This document shows, in pieces, positions 24,840 to 32,995 of a DNA stretch of 64,000 bases. Below the pieces are notes generated by a model. It was given only the letters and a program-made list of their open reading frames with translations. It was not told the DNA's origin and did no database searches. The DNA is taken from NCBI RefSeq assembly GCF_947495315.1, contig NZ_CANLYD010000013.1, forward strand, positions 62,001-126,000, given 5' to 3'. Positions within the stretch are counted from its first letter, which is position 1. Each line of letters begins with the position of its first letter. Source of the DNA: an uncultured Aquimarina sp. (GTDB taxonomy: Bacteria; Bacteroidota; Bacteroidia; Flavobacteriales; Flavobacteriaceae). Both the position numbers and the translations under genes were made by a program.

Positions 24840-25007
24840 ATGGAGTCTTATAAATACATCAATCAACAAAATCTAACCAGTATGAAGTCTTCTGGAGATC
24901 TTGGCTCCTCTCAAAAGAAGAGAAGCTCATATTTTTTTATTGGATTTTTTATCATCGCTATTCTTTCTATGACCATAGTTGCCTGGCAATTGGGTCTATT
25001 AGGATAA
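24840..25007 (+). CDS. Small single-pass membrane protein (55 aa)
   Basis: An uninterrupted frame of 55 codons starts 13 bp after the thioesterase stop. The first 30 residues are polar (with SSQKKRSS) and the rest is one hydrophobic helix (YFFIGFFIIAILSMTIVAW) ending in QLGLLG. The positive charges before the helix suggest the N-terminus stays in the cytoplasm. No family was recognised. A hairpin follows at 25047. Its place behind the thioesterase suggests it belongs to the TetR-controlled unit. Confidence 0.6.
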   Translation: MESYKYINQQNLTSMKSSGDLGSSQKKRSSYFFIGFFIIAILSMTIVAWQLGLLG

Positions 25008-25046
25008 TGCTTTGAAACGTTTGCTAACTCCACTAAAACAACATAA

Positions 25047-25077
25047 CCTCAATACAAGTTTTTAAAATGTATTGAGG
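25047..25077 (+). terminator. Probable terminator after the thioesterase unit
   Basis: Perfect 10-bp arms CCTCAATACA and TGTATTGAGG enclose an 11-nt loop, followed by T-rich sequence after a few bases. It lies about 40 bp past the 55-aa gene. Confidence 0.6.
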
Positions 25078-25283
25078 CTACTCTTGTTTATTTATCTTTT
25101 CTTTCCTTATATTAATAGTTAAAGAAAATCACTTCTACAATTAAATTATTGAATATTATTAATCTTTTTAATCAATATTTCAGCGAATAACTTATAATCT
25201 CTATACTAAAAATAAAAAGAATTCGTTAACCAAAAATCTGGTTAACCAGTATATTTCATTAACTCAACTCTAAAAACTTAATA

Positions 25284-26570
25284 ATGAAACCCAAATTTAC
25301 TCTCTTAGGAAAAAACTTTTTTGAAAAACAAAATTTAAAATTAATAGGTATTCTATTATTCACCCTAGTAACTAATCAAACAATTTACTCCCAAACAGTA
25401 GTAGAAAGATACGGAAAACTACAAGTTAACGGAAGTCACGTAACGGCAGAAAATGGAGAAAAAATAAGCCTTGCTGGGATGAGTCTTTTTTGGAGCAACG
25501 CAGGAGATGGGGGTGATTTTTATAATTCACAAACAGTTAATCATCTTGCAGATGATTGGAAAAGTTCTATTGTAAGAATAGCTTTAGGGGTTAAAGAAAC
25601 TTGGGATGGAGGAAATGGATATATTGATAGCCCGCAGGCACAAAAAACTAAAATAAAAGCAGTTATAGACGCTGCAATTGCTAAAGGTGTTTATGTAATT
25701 ATAGATTGGCATACGCATGCAGCAGAAAGTTATGAAACTGAAGCCGCAGCATTTTTTGGAGAAATGGCAGAATTATACGGAGATAAAGACAATGTAATTT
25801 ATGAAATATATAATGAACCTTTAGACACAACTCCCTGGAATACTGTTAAAAACTATGCAACCCCAGTAATTCAAGCTATAAGAGCAAAAGACCCTGACAA
25901 CCTTATTATAGTAGGTACACCTACCTGGTGTCAGGATGTAGATAAAGCAGCCGCTAACCCCATTACAGGAGATCCTAATTTAGCATACACGTTACATTTT
26001 TATGCCGATTCGCATAAAGAATTTCTTAGAGATCGTGCTATTGCAGCAATGAATTCTGGTATTGCGTTATTTGTTACAGAATGGGGAACAACACATTTTA
26101 GTGGAAATGGAGGATATAATCCTCAGGAATCACAAACATGGATGGATTTTATGATTACTAACAATATTAGTTATGTTAATTGGACAGTAGCTCACAAAAA
26201 TGAAGATTCCTGCGTTGTGAGTCCGGGTATGGATGTACAAGGACTAATAAACGGAAATCTTACGACATCCGGTATCTTTATCAGAAACCATTTAATTTCT
26301 CGTGCAGAAACATTGAGCGTAGATAATTTTACTATTAATAATGTAAAACTTTCATTAGATCAAAATCCAGTAAAAGATATTCTATCAGTAAATTCTTCTA
26401 TCGTAATTGATGATCTTACTGTTTTTGATATGAACGGAAGATCTGTTTTTTATGAAGATATAAATCAAGACAATCCGCAGGTTAATATTGGAAACTTACA
26501 ATCGGGTAATTACATTTTAAAAGTAAGTTCTAATAATGTATCAACTACTACAAAATTTGTAAAATTATAG
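25284..26570 (+). CDS. GH5 endoglucanase with T9SS sorting tail
   Basis: A 428-aa secreted cellulase. An N-terminal export segment ends near residue 36, followed by a GH5 domain similar to subfamily 2 (about 40-340). IDWHTHAAES, the acid/base IYEIYNEP (Glu178), LHFYADSHKEF, and the nucleophile VTEWGT (Glu266) are all intact, and INYVNW-type sequence appears as ISYVNWTVAHK. The C-terminal 80 residues are a type A sorting domain (LSLDQNPVKDILSV ... KFVKL). It likely cuts beta-1,4-glucans at the surface. No CBM is present. Confidence 0.93.
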   Translation: MKPKFTLLGKNFFEKQNLKLIGILLFTLVTNQTIYSQTVVERYGKLQVNGSHVTAENGEKISLAGMSLFWSNAGDGGDFYNSQTVNHLADDWKSSIVRIALGVKETWDGGNGYIDSPQAQKTKIKAVIDAAIAKGVYVIIDWHTHAAESYETEAAAFFGEMAELYGDKDNVIYEIYNEPLDTTPWNTVKNYATPVIQAIRAKDPDNLIIVGTPTWCQDVDKAAANPITGDPNLAYTLHFYADSHKEFLRDRAIAAMNSGIALFVTEWGTTHFSGNGGYNPQESQTWMDFMITNNISYVNWTVAHKNEDSCVVSPGMDVQGLINGNLTTSGIFIRNHLISRAETLSVDNFTINNVKLSLDQNPVKDILSVNSSIVIDDLTVFDMNGRSVFYEDINQDNPQVNIGNLQSGNYILKVSSNNVSTTTKFVKL

Positions 26571-26602
26571 ATTTATAAAAATCTTATAAAACTTCTATTT
26601 GT

Positions 26603-26633
26603 AAAGCCTCTAAGAACTATCTTAGAGGCTTTA
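26603..26633 (+). terminator. Intrinsic terminator after the GH5 gene
   Basis: Perfect 12-bp arms AAAGCCTCTAAG and CTTAGAGGCTTT with a 6-nt loop are followed by an AT/T-rich stretch. It lies about 30 bp past the stop. Confidence 0.85.
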
Positions 26634-26642
26634 TTATTTTAT

Positions 26643-27773
26643 ATGATTAAGAAAGTTGTTTTTCATTACACTAGCGTACTATCGATAGTCTATGGATTAA
26701 TCTCATGTGCTAGCATACCTAATAGTGAATCTGGAAATTCTTTTAAAATTAAATACTTAGATGAGTATGTAATATATAACGATTCCATTTTCGAAGGCTC
26801 GAAAATTGGAGGACTTTCTGGTATTGAATATCACAAAGAGCAGAATACATATTATATTGTCTGTGATGATGCTAAAAATCCAAGATTTTACAAAGCATCT
26901 ATTTCTTTAAAAAACAATAAATTCAATAAGATAACACTGGATAGACTTATAAAATTGAAGGATCCAAATAATCAATTTCTACATAAAAACGTAGCTGATC
27001 TAGAAGCTATAAGAACTTTCGGAAAAAACAAATTCATATTTACAAGTGAGGGATCTATAAAGCGCGACTATAATCCAGCTATTTTTATTACAGATGCTAC
27101 TGGAAATTATCAAAACAAATTTCTACTTCCCCCCTATTTCTTAACAGATAGTACTTCTAAGAACATACCAAGACATAATGGAGTATTCGAAGGATTAGTA
27201 AATAATATAAATAACAAAGGGTATTGGGCGGCTATGGAGCTTCCTTTAAAACTAGATGGAGAAGAACCAACGTTTGATAATTCAGGAGCTCCTATAAGAA
27301 TTACGCATTTTAATGTAGATACAAATCAAGCAGATTTTCAATTTACATATCCTCTGGATAAGCTCGCTAAAGATCCGAATGAAAAATTTGGAGTAAATGG
27401 CGTAACAGCACTACTGCAGCTTACTAAAAATCAATTCTTAATTGTAGAACGTGGATATGCTGCTGGCTATGGAACACAAGGAAATACTGTAAGAATTTAC
27501 TTAACTAATATACAAGACGCAACAAATACATTAGGTTTTGAATCTCTAAAAGACAAAAAGTATCAATCAGCTATCAAGCAATTACTTTTTGATTTTGAAT
27601 CTATTAGAAATCAACTGACCGATCAAATTGTTGATAATATAGAAGGAATCACCTTTGGTCCTATATTAGCTAATGGAAATCAATCATTACTTTTGATTTC
27701 TGATAACAATTTTAATCCTATTTCAGAACAAATCAATCAATTGATATTACTTGAACTCATTAAAACGCTATAG
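26643..27773 (+). CDS. Esterase-like phytase family lipoprotein
   Basis: A 376-aa protein with a lipoprotein signal (YGLISCASIP, Cys22). The mature domain fits the esterase-like activity of phytase family: GGLSGIEYHKEQNTYYIVCDD near 55, the EGLVNNINNKGYWAAMELP block, GVNGVTALLQL, and a C-terminal DNIEGITFGP ... LLISDNNF. These proteins form a beta-propeller with reported phosphatase/esterase activity. It starts right after the GH5 terminator and is 2 bp from a histidine phosphatase gene, so the pair may work on organic phosphates at the envelope. Confidence 0.82.
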   Translation: MIKKVVFHYTSVLSIVYGLISCASIPNSESGNSFKIKYLDEYVIYNDSIFEGSKIGGLSGIEYHKEQNTYYIVCDDAKNPRFYKASISLKNNKFNKITLDRLIKLKDPNNQFLHKNVADLEAIRTFGKNKFIFTSEGSIKRDYNPAIFITDATGNYQNKFLLPPYFLTDSTSKNIPRHNGVFEGLVNNINNKGYWAAMELPLKLDGEEPTFDNSGAPIRITHFNVDTNQADFQFTYPLDKLAKDPNEKFGVNGVTALLQLTKNQFLIVERGYAAGYGTQGNTVRIYLTNIQDATNTLGFESLKDKKYQSAIKQLLFDFESIRNQLTDQIVDNIEGITFGPILANGNQSLLLISDNNFNPISEQINQLILLELIKTL

Positions 27774-27775
27774 TC

Positions 27776-28300
27776 ATGAAAATAAAATATATCTTAACTA
27801 CTTTTTTACTGTTACTTCTAGTTTCATTTTCGAGCTGCGCTCAGAAAGCTGTAGAAAGTAAAAACACCACCACTACTTATATTTTAGTTAGACATTCAGA
27901 AAAAGATCTTAGTGACACGACCAACAGAAACCCTAACCTAACTGAAGAAGGTAAAAAACGATCAGAAAGTTTAGTAAAAATATTAGCAGATATAGAAATA
28001 GATAAAGTATTTAGCACAAACTATGCAAGAACACTTCAAACAGGGGAACCTATTTCTAAAAATAGAAATATTGAGATTACACTATATGATCCAAGAGATT
28101 TATATAATTCAGCATTTCAGGCTCAAACAAAAGGTAAAACTTCGGTAATAGTTGGACATAGCAATACCACACCTGCATTTGTCAATAAGATAATCGGTCA
28201 AAAAAAATATAATGATATTGATGAAAAAGACTACAGCAAACTATTTATAATCAAAGTTACAGGAGATATAATTACAGATACCGTTCTTAATATTAATTAG
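27776..28300 (+). CDS. Histidine phosphatase (phosphoglycerate mutase-like) lipoprotein
   Basis: A 174-aa protein with a lipoprotein signal (LLVSFSSCAQ, Cys22). The catalytic motif ILVRHSEKD, a second region KVFSTNYARTLQTGEPIS and the VIVGHSNTTPAF motif define the histidine phosphatase branch 1 fold (SixA or PGAM-like). Envelope location argues against a glycolytic role and for a phosphatase. It lies 2 bp behind the phytase-like gene and overlaps the end of the convergent DUF6503 gene by 4 bp. Confidence 0.88.
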   Translation: MKIKYILTTFLLLLLVSFSSCAQKAVESKNTTTTYILVRHSEKDLSDTTNRNPNLTEEGKKRSESLVKILADIEIDKVFSTNYARTLQTGEPISKNRNIEITLYDPRDLYNSAFQAQTKGKTSVIVGHSNTTPAFVNKIIGQKKYNDIDEKDYSKLFIIKVTGDIITDTVLNIN

Positions 28301-29049
28301 CAACAATCCTTCTCAAGATATACATAGATATCTTCTAGTTCAATTTTGGATAGTAGTTTTAATTGTTCATTTTCAAACATCACATCTAATCTAGATAATG
28401 ATGTAGAAAGATTATCGGTTTTGTAATTCTTATAGTCTACAAATCGAATTCCATTAATTATTCTTGGATTATACGCTTCTCTAAATCGAATACCGCCTCC
28501 ATCCACAGCGTATTTATACGCTAGGTAATCAATAGTAAAGTTCTCTTTATGAATCCAATACATAAATTCATCTTCAAAATCTGTTCCACCTCCTTCTTGA
28601 TCGAACGTTACTTTAATTTTATAATACGATATATTTTTAATTTTAGATTCGCCTACTAATTCTTTATTTACAGCTGGTGCGTTCAACCCATAAGGTAAGT
28701 TTGCGAAATAATGTACCGAATTTACGCCATCACTAATTTTGGTAACCATCGAATCTACAACTTTTACACTACAGCTTTCAATGAATCTGGACAAACCTCG
28801 ATTATTTAAGATGTCATGAACCATACCATCAGTACCTGATATTAATCTTTCTAATTGATAATTACCATTACTTCGTACACTTCTATACTCTTTTCCTCTA
28901 AACGTAAAACGAATACTAGCTTTATCAAATTTTGATCCTCCAGCATTTTCAATCGTCTTATTAACAATCTGTTCTACAGAAAACTGAACGGTAACTGTCG
29001 TAAAAGATGCTAAAAATAATAGTACTACTAAAAATGAAAACTTTCTCAT
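28297..29049 (-). CDS. DUF6503 family exported protein
   Basis: A 250-aa protein with a signal peptide (MRKFSFLVVLLFLASFTTV). The mature part starts with VEQIVNKTIENAGGSKFDKASIRFTFRGKEY, an outer-membrane lipoprotein-sorting-like (LolA-type) beta-sheet pattern that recurs in DUF6503 of Flavobacteriia. The matching FADLPYGL-like segment here reads FANLPYGLNAPA. A cysteine pair ends the chain (KDCC). The molecular function is not known. It is monocistronic and convergent with the histidine phosphatase. Confidence 0.72.
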   Translation of the reverse strand: MRKFSFLVVLLFLASFTTVTVQFSVEQIVNKTIENAGGSKFDKASIRFTFRGKEYRSVRSNGNYQLERLISGTDGMVHDILNNRGLSRFIESCSVKVVDSMVTKISDGVNSVHYFANLPYGLNAPAVNKELVGESKIKNISYYKIKVTFDQEGGGTDFEDEFMYWIHKENFTIDYLAYKYAVDGGGIRFREAYNPRIINGIRFVDYKNYKTDNLSTSLSRLDVMFENEQLKLLSKIELEDIYVYLEKDCC

Positions 29050-29281
29050 AAACTCATTGTTAACTTGGGAACTAAAATAATTGTTACACTAAGAATAATT
29101 GTAATAGTTTTGTTAAACTAAAACATCATACTCACAACCCTATATTTTTTTCAAGGTTATCTAAATGTTACAGACGGTACTTGAGGGAAAAACTTTCATC
29201 ATATTCATTAATTTTAAGTTTATTTTTTTTTGAAATTTGAAAAAGATAATTATTTTGCAATCCCTAAATCTTATTAATATT

Positions 29282-29638
29282 ATGAAAAATATGTTACTTC
29301 TTTTGGTCTGCATAGCTATGCAACCATTGTTAGCACAAGATGCTGCCACCTACGAAAAAACTACGAAAGCTTTTCAGGAAAACTTTAATACTCAGAACAT
29401 TGATGCCGTTTTTGATTTATATGCTACTGAAATGCAGGAAGAAATGACAAAGGAGGGAGTTTCTCGTTTTATCAAAGGGTGTCACTCACAATTCGGAAAC
29501 TTAAAAACGTTGACTTTTATAGAATCGGCAGAAGGAATTAATAGTTATACCGCTGCTTTTGATAATATTAGTTTGGTAATGGAGCTAAAACTAAATGCAG
29601 ATGGTAAAATTGCTACCATACAATTTCAGGAACCTTAG
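29282..29638 (+). CDS. DUF3887-like exported protein
   Basis: A 118-aa protein from the ATG that gives a clean signal peptide (MKNMLLLLVCIAMQPLLAQ). The frame opens 45 bp earlier at a TTG, but that would add a non-signal sequence. The mature part has the NTF2-like order of helix (YEKTTKAFQENFNTQNIDAVF), then FKGCHSQFGN-like and strand sequences ending IATIQF. This is similar to DUF3887 domains, which are usually fused to enzymes. The function is unknown. A strong terminator follows. Confidence 0.65.
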   Translation: MKNMLLLLVCIAMQPLLAQDAATYEKTTKAFQENFNTQNIDAVFDLYATEMQEEMTKEGVSRFIKGCHSQFGNLKTLTFIESAEGINSYTAAFDNISLVMELKLNADGKIATIQFQEP

Positions 29639-29665
29639 TAAAGTTTTTATCACAATATGAATCAC

Positions 29666-29689
29666 AAAGCTTTCTTTAGGGAAAGCTTT
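29666..29689 (+). terminator. Intrinsic terminator upstream of smpB
   Basis: Perfect 9-bp arms AAAGCTTTC and GAAAGCTTT with a 6-nt loop are followed by a T-rich run. The terminator insulates smpB from the upstream gene. Confidence 0.8.
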
Positions 29690-29692
29690 TTG

Positions 29693-29700
29693 TATTTTTG
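29693..29700 (+). promoter_or_regulatory. -7 promoter element (TATTTTTG) for smpB
   Basis: An exact TAnnTTTG match immediately after the terminator hairpin and 32 bp before the smpB ATG. Confidence 0.55.
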
Positions 29701-29732
29701 TACTCTTTGCAAACTTTTTGCGCGCACAAATT

Positions 29733-30194
29733 ATGAGTCAGAATAAGATTAACATACTTAATAGAAAAGCCAAATTCGAGTACGAATTTTTGGATAAATA
29801 TACAGCCGGTATTAAACTTGTCGGGACAGAGATCAAAGCAATTAGAGAAGGAAAGGCTGGTATTGCAGAAAGTTTCTGTGAGTTTCATAATAATGGAGAA
29901 CTCTTTGTGATTAATATGAATATCGAAGAATATTCGCACGCTACCTATTTTAATCATAATCCTAAAAGTGAGCGAAAACTACTACTAAACAAGCAAGAAC
30001 TAAAGAAACTCGAAAAAGAAGTTAAAAATTCTGGACTTACAATTATACCTACTCGATTATTTGTAAATGATCGTGGCTTAGCTAAATTAGATATTGCGCT
30101 AGCTAGAGGTAAGAAATTGTACGACAAAAGAGAAACAATAAAAGATAGAGACAATAAGCGTACACTGGATCGAATTAAAAAGGATTATAAGTAA
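29733..30194 (+). CDS. smpB: SsrA-binding protein SmpB
   Basis: A 153-aa partner of tmRNA in rescue of stalled ribosomes. The OB-fold core has NRKAKFEYEFLDKYTAGIKL, GTEIKAIREGKAGIAESFCE and the YSHATYFNHNPKSERKLLL segment, and the basic C-terminal tail (KRETIKDRDNKRTLDRIKKD) enters the decoding centre. The ATG MSQNKINIL is preferred. A TTG 15 bp upstream keeps the frame open but leads to a non-homologous MRAQI. The tmRNA gene itself is not in the window. Confidence 0.96.
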   Translation: MSQNKINILNRKAKFEYEFLDKYTAGIKLVGTEIKAIREGKAGIAESFCEFHNNGELFVINMNIEEYSHATYFNHNPKSERKLLLNKQELKKLEKEVKNSGLTIIPTRLFVNDRGLAKLDIALARGKKLYDKRETIKDRDNKRTLDRIKKDYK

Positions 30195-30213
30195 ATTTAC
30201 CCTACCAACCAGA

Positions 30214-30801
30214 TTACTCTCTTATCATTTTTTCGTAAGCTCTTTGCTCTTCCTGCCGCAACTCAGGATTCTCCGGATCTTGATCTAATCGTTTAACTGC
30301 TTCAATATAATCAGGATGATTTTTATATTTTAATTCTAAAAAAGTGTAATCTGACAGAAATATAAATAGATATCCTAATAAACCGAAAAAAACTACTCTT
30401 ACCATAAGTCTTTGGTAAAATGATCTTTTCTCTTTTATAATCTTAACAAAACCAATTACAAATACAACATTTAGAAAATTAACTCCAATAATCAGCAACT
30501 GATTTCCAAATGGCCAACGAAATATTTTAAACATTACTCCTAATAATAGAATGGAAATCGAAAATCCTGTGCATATAGCACCAATTATTCTCCAGGCTGA
30601 AATTCCTTGATACGACTCTTTTTTAAAAATTCTTCGGAAAGGTATCTCATTGAAGATCGCAAAGCCGAAATAAAAGTATAAACAAGATAATCCAAATAGT
30701 GATATTATAATCAATTCATTTCCGTAAGGCCAACCCAAAAAGTATATCACCATCCCTACTAAGTAAATAACAGGAAAAATATAGAGCTCTAATATTCTCA
30801 T
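30214..30801 (-). CDS. Membrane protein with GldL-like repeats
   Basis: A 195-aa membrane protein with about five hydrophobic segments and a charged C-terminal tail. Two internal repeats, YFLGWPYGNELIIISL near 20 and FKIFRWPFGNQLLIIG near 90, resemble the first membrane hairpin of the T9SS motor protein GldL (a WP-G motif between helices). It lacks the rest of GldL. It is transcribed 10 bp behind pcm, so it may form a two-gene unit. A role in gliding or secretion is only a suggestion from this motif. Confidence 0.65.
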   Translation of the reverse strand: MRILELYIFPVIYLVGMVIYFLGWPYGNELIIISLFGLSCLYFYFGFAIFNEIPFRRIFKKESYQGISAWRIIGAICTGFSISILLLGVMFKIFRWPFGNQLLIIGVNFLNVVFVIGFVKIIKEKRSFYQRLMVRVVFFGLLGYLFIFLSDYTFLELKYKNHPDYIEAVKRLDQDPENPELRQEEQRAYEKMIRE

Positions 30802-30811
30802 TACAATAAAT

Positions 30812-31459
30812 CTAATTCTTATCCTCTAACAAAGGAACAAAGCGAAACTCTCCAAATTCGTGTTTTTCGAATTTAGTTTCACTTTTACGAATAAACAAAG
30901 TCATAACTTGTGGATCATTACCTACGGGAATCACTAACCTACCTCCAATTTCTAATTGAGCAAGTAACGGTTTGGGAACATATGGAGCTCCTGCAGTGAC
31001 AATAATACCTTTATACGTTGCGTATTCTGGCAACCCTTTATAACCATCTCCAAAAGATAGGTATTTAGGGCGATATCCTAATTTAGGTAAAAACAACTTT
31101 GTCTTTTTAAACAATTCTTGCTGTCTTTCTATACTATACACTTTACAACCTAATTCGCATAAAACAGCTGTTTGGTACCCAGAACCTGTTCCTATTTCTA
31201 ATACTTTATCGCCGCGCTCTACTTCTAATAATTCTGACTGAAAAGCAACCGTATAAGGCTGCGAAATGGTTTGATCAGCACCAATAGGAAATGCTTTATC
31301 CTGATACGCGTGATCATCAAAACCAGAATCCATAAATAGATGTCTGGGTATCTTACCAATAGCCGCAAGAACGGATGGGTCTTTAATTCCTTTGTCGATT
31401 AGTACATCGACGAGCTGTTTTCTTTTACCAGCGTGTTTTAATGTATCTTTAGATTTCAT
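30812..31459 (-). CDS. pcm: Protein-L-isoaspartate O-methyltransferase
   Basis: A 215-aa enzyme that methylates isoaspartyl residues with S-adenosylmethionine to start repair of aged proteins. The motifs IPRHLFMD, PIGADQTISQPYTVAFQSELL, SAM motif I VLEIGTGSGYQTAVL and the GLPEYATYKGIIVTAGAP block are all present. Length is typical, and there is no signal peptide, so it is cytoplasmic. It is followed after 10 bp by a GldL-like membrane protein gene. Confidence 0.94.
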   Translation of the reverse strand: MKSKDTLKHAGKRKQLVDVLIDKGIKDPSVLAAIGKIPRHLFMDSGFDDHAYQDKAFPIGADQTISQPYTVAFQSELLEVERGDKVLEIGTGSGYQTAVLCELGCKVYSIERQQELFKKTKLFLPKLGYRPKYLSFGDGYKGLPEYATYKGIIVTAGAPYVPKPLLAQLEIGGRLVIPVGNDPQVMTLFIRKSETKFEKHEFGEFRFVPLLEDKN

Positions 31460-31579
31460 TAGGGTAGATTAACAGGCTAAAATTACATAAAGATTTTAAA
31501 GAATAAAGAACAATTTTAGCATTAAACTGATTATTTTACATTTTAGATAGAATTAAGATTTAGAATTTATAAATAATAC

Positions 31580-31587
31580 TATTTTTG
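31580..31587 (+). promoter_or_regulatory. -7 promoter element (TATTTTTG)
   Basis: An exact TAnnTTTG match, 16 bp before the ATG of the Gfo/Idh/MocA gene. The pcm gene lies divergent upstream. Confidence 0.55.
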
Positions 31588-31603
31588 TGTAAAATCTTGA
31601 ATT

Positions 31604-32572
31604 ATGCTCAAAGCCGGAGTACTTGGCGCAGGACACCTTGGAAAAATTCACCTACGTCTCCTGGAACAATCCGAAAAATACGAACTCATTGGTTTCTATG
31701 ATGCCAGTGACAAACAAGCAAAAGCTATTACTGAAGAGTTTGGTTACCAACTATTTAATTCTGTTGAGGAATTAATTAATGCGGTAGATGTTGTAGATAT
31801 CGTAACACCAACTTTCGCACATTTTGAAGTTGCGAAACAAGCTATACAAGCTGGAAAACACGTCTTTATAGAAAAACCAATCACCAATACCGTTGAAGAA
31901 GCAGAAAAGCTTATAGCATTGGCCAATGCTAATAACGTAAAAGGTCAGGTAGGTCATGTAGAACGTTTTAATCCTGCATATACAGCGGTTGCTAATAAGA
32001 TCGATAACCCAATGTTTATTGAAGCACATAGACTGGCAGAATTTAATCCTCGTGGAACCGATGTTCCTGTAGTATTAGATCTAATGATTCACGATATCGA
32101 TGCGATTCTTAGTGTAGTACATTCTAATGTAAAACATATTAGCGCAAGTGGAGTTTCTGTAATTAGTGAAACACCAGATATCGCAAATGCAAGAATTGAA
32201 TTCGAAAATGGATGTGTCGCAAACCTTACTGCAAGTCGTATTTCATTAAAAAACATGCGAAAAGCAAGGTTTTTTCAGAAAGATGCCTATATCTCTGTAG
32301 ATTTCTTTGAGAAAAAATGTGAAGTTGTAAAGATGAAAGATGCTCCGGAACAACCGGGTGACTTTGATATGATTTTACAAAATGCAGAAGGTGTAAAAAA
32401 ACAAATCTATTTTGATAACCCCGAAGTTCCGTCTAATAATGCCATATTGGATGAATTAGATACTTTTGCGGATGCCATTAATAATAATACTACTCCAATC
32501 GTATCCTTAACTCAAGGTAAAAAAGCATTAGAAGTAGCGTTACAGATTATAGCGTGTTTTAGGCAAAAATAA
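31604..32572 (+). CDS. Gfo/Idh/MocA family oxidoreductase
   Basis: A 322-aa NAD(P)-dependent oxidoreductase. The N-terminal Rossmann motif is GVLGAGHLGKIHLRLL, and the EKP motif of the family is in HVFIEKPITN near residue 92, with GHVERFNPAY following. The C-terminal alpha/beta sheet domain spans about 125-320 and has the catalytic-like LMIHDIDAILSVV (His/Asp). Members act on sugars, inositols or biliverdin-like compounds; the substrate is not predictable here. It has its own promoter. Confidence 0.9.
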   Translation: MLKAGVLGAGHLGKIHLRLLEQSEKYELIGFYDASDKQAKAITEEFGYQLFNSVEELINAVDVVDIVTPTFAHFEVAKQAIQAGKHVFIEKPITNTVEEAEKLIALANANNVKGQVGHVERFNPAYTAVANKIDNPMFIEAHRLAEFNPRGTDVPVVLDLMIHDIDAILSVVHSNVKHISASGVSVISETPDIANARIEFENGCVANLTASRISLKNMRKARFFQKDAYISVDFFEKKCEVVKMKDAPEQPGDFDMILQNAEGVKKQIYFDNPEVPSNNAILDELDTFADAINNNTTPIVSLTQGKKALEVALQIIACFRQK

Positions 32573-32636
32573 AGATATCAGAAAACAGGGAAGTCATACA
32601 ATCAAAAAGCAAATTAACGGAAGAGGTTATTTTTGT

Positions 32637-32942
32637 ATGATTACATTAGAAATCGTTCCTTCAAATAAAGGATTAGAGTTCTTTTATGAAAAAAATGAAG
32701 CAACTTATTGGAATGTTGCTATTGAATTAGGAGTTCGGCTGGCTTTCGAACAACATATATCTGGAAAAACACATTCTAACTATTCTATATTCGTAAAAGA
32801 ATTTAAATGGATGGATGTGGATACGAATTTAATAACCGTTTGTTATGCATCTTGCAGAGCAACTTACAGTGCTTTTGACGTAGAAAAGGAATTTAAATTT
32901 CCTAAAATAAATAACGAAGGAGAATTTATTTTTAAACAATAA
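32637..32942 (+). CDS. Small protein of unknown function
   Basis: A 101-aa soluble protein starting just after a near-consensus -7 sequence (TATTTTG). It has no signal peptide. Alternating strands and helices are suggested by ITLEIVPSNKGLEFFYE and YWNVAIELGVRLAFEQH, and a conserved-looking CYASCRATYSAFD motif with two cysteines lies near residue 77. No family was recognised. A REP-like hairpin follows between it and the next gene. Confidence 0.6.
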   Translation: MITLEIVPSNKGLEFFYEKNEATYWNVAIELGVRLAFEQHISGKTHSNYSIFVKEFKWMDVDTNLITVCYASCRATYSAFDVEKEFKFPKINNEGEFIFKQ

Positions 32943-32953
32943 ACAAACAATAG

Positions 32954-32973
32954 ATTTCCGCCTACGCGGAAAT
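32954..32973. repeat. REP-like palindromic hairpin
   Basis: Perfect 8-bp arms ATTTCCGC and GCGGAAAT enclose CTAC, with GAC following. This resembles the dispersed ATTCCCGC...GCGGGAAT elements found between genes in many bacterial genomes. Local GC content is far above its surroundings. It could also act as a weak terminator or mRNA-stability hairpin. Confidence 0.6.
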
Positions 32974-32995
32974 GACATAAATTATAAATTTACTA

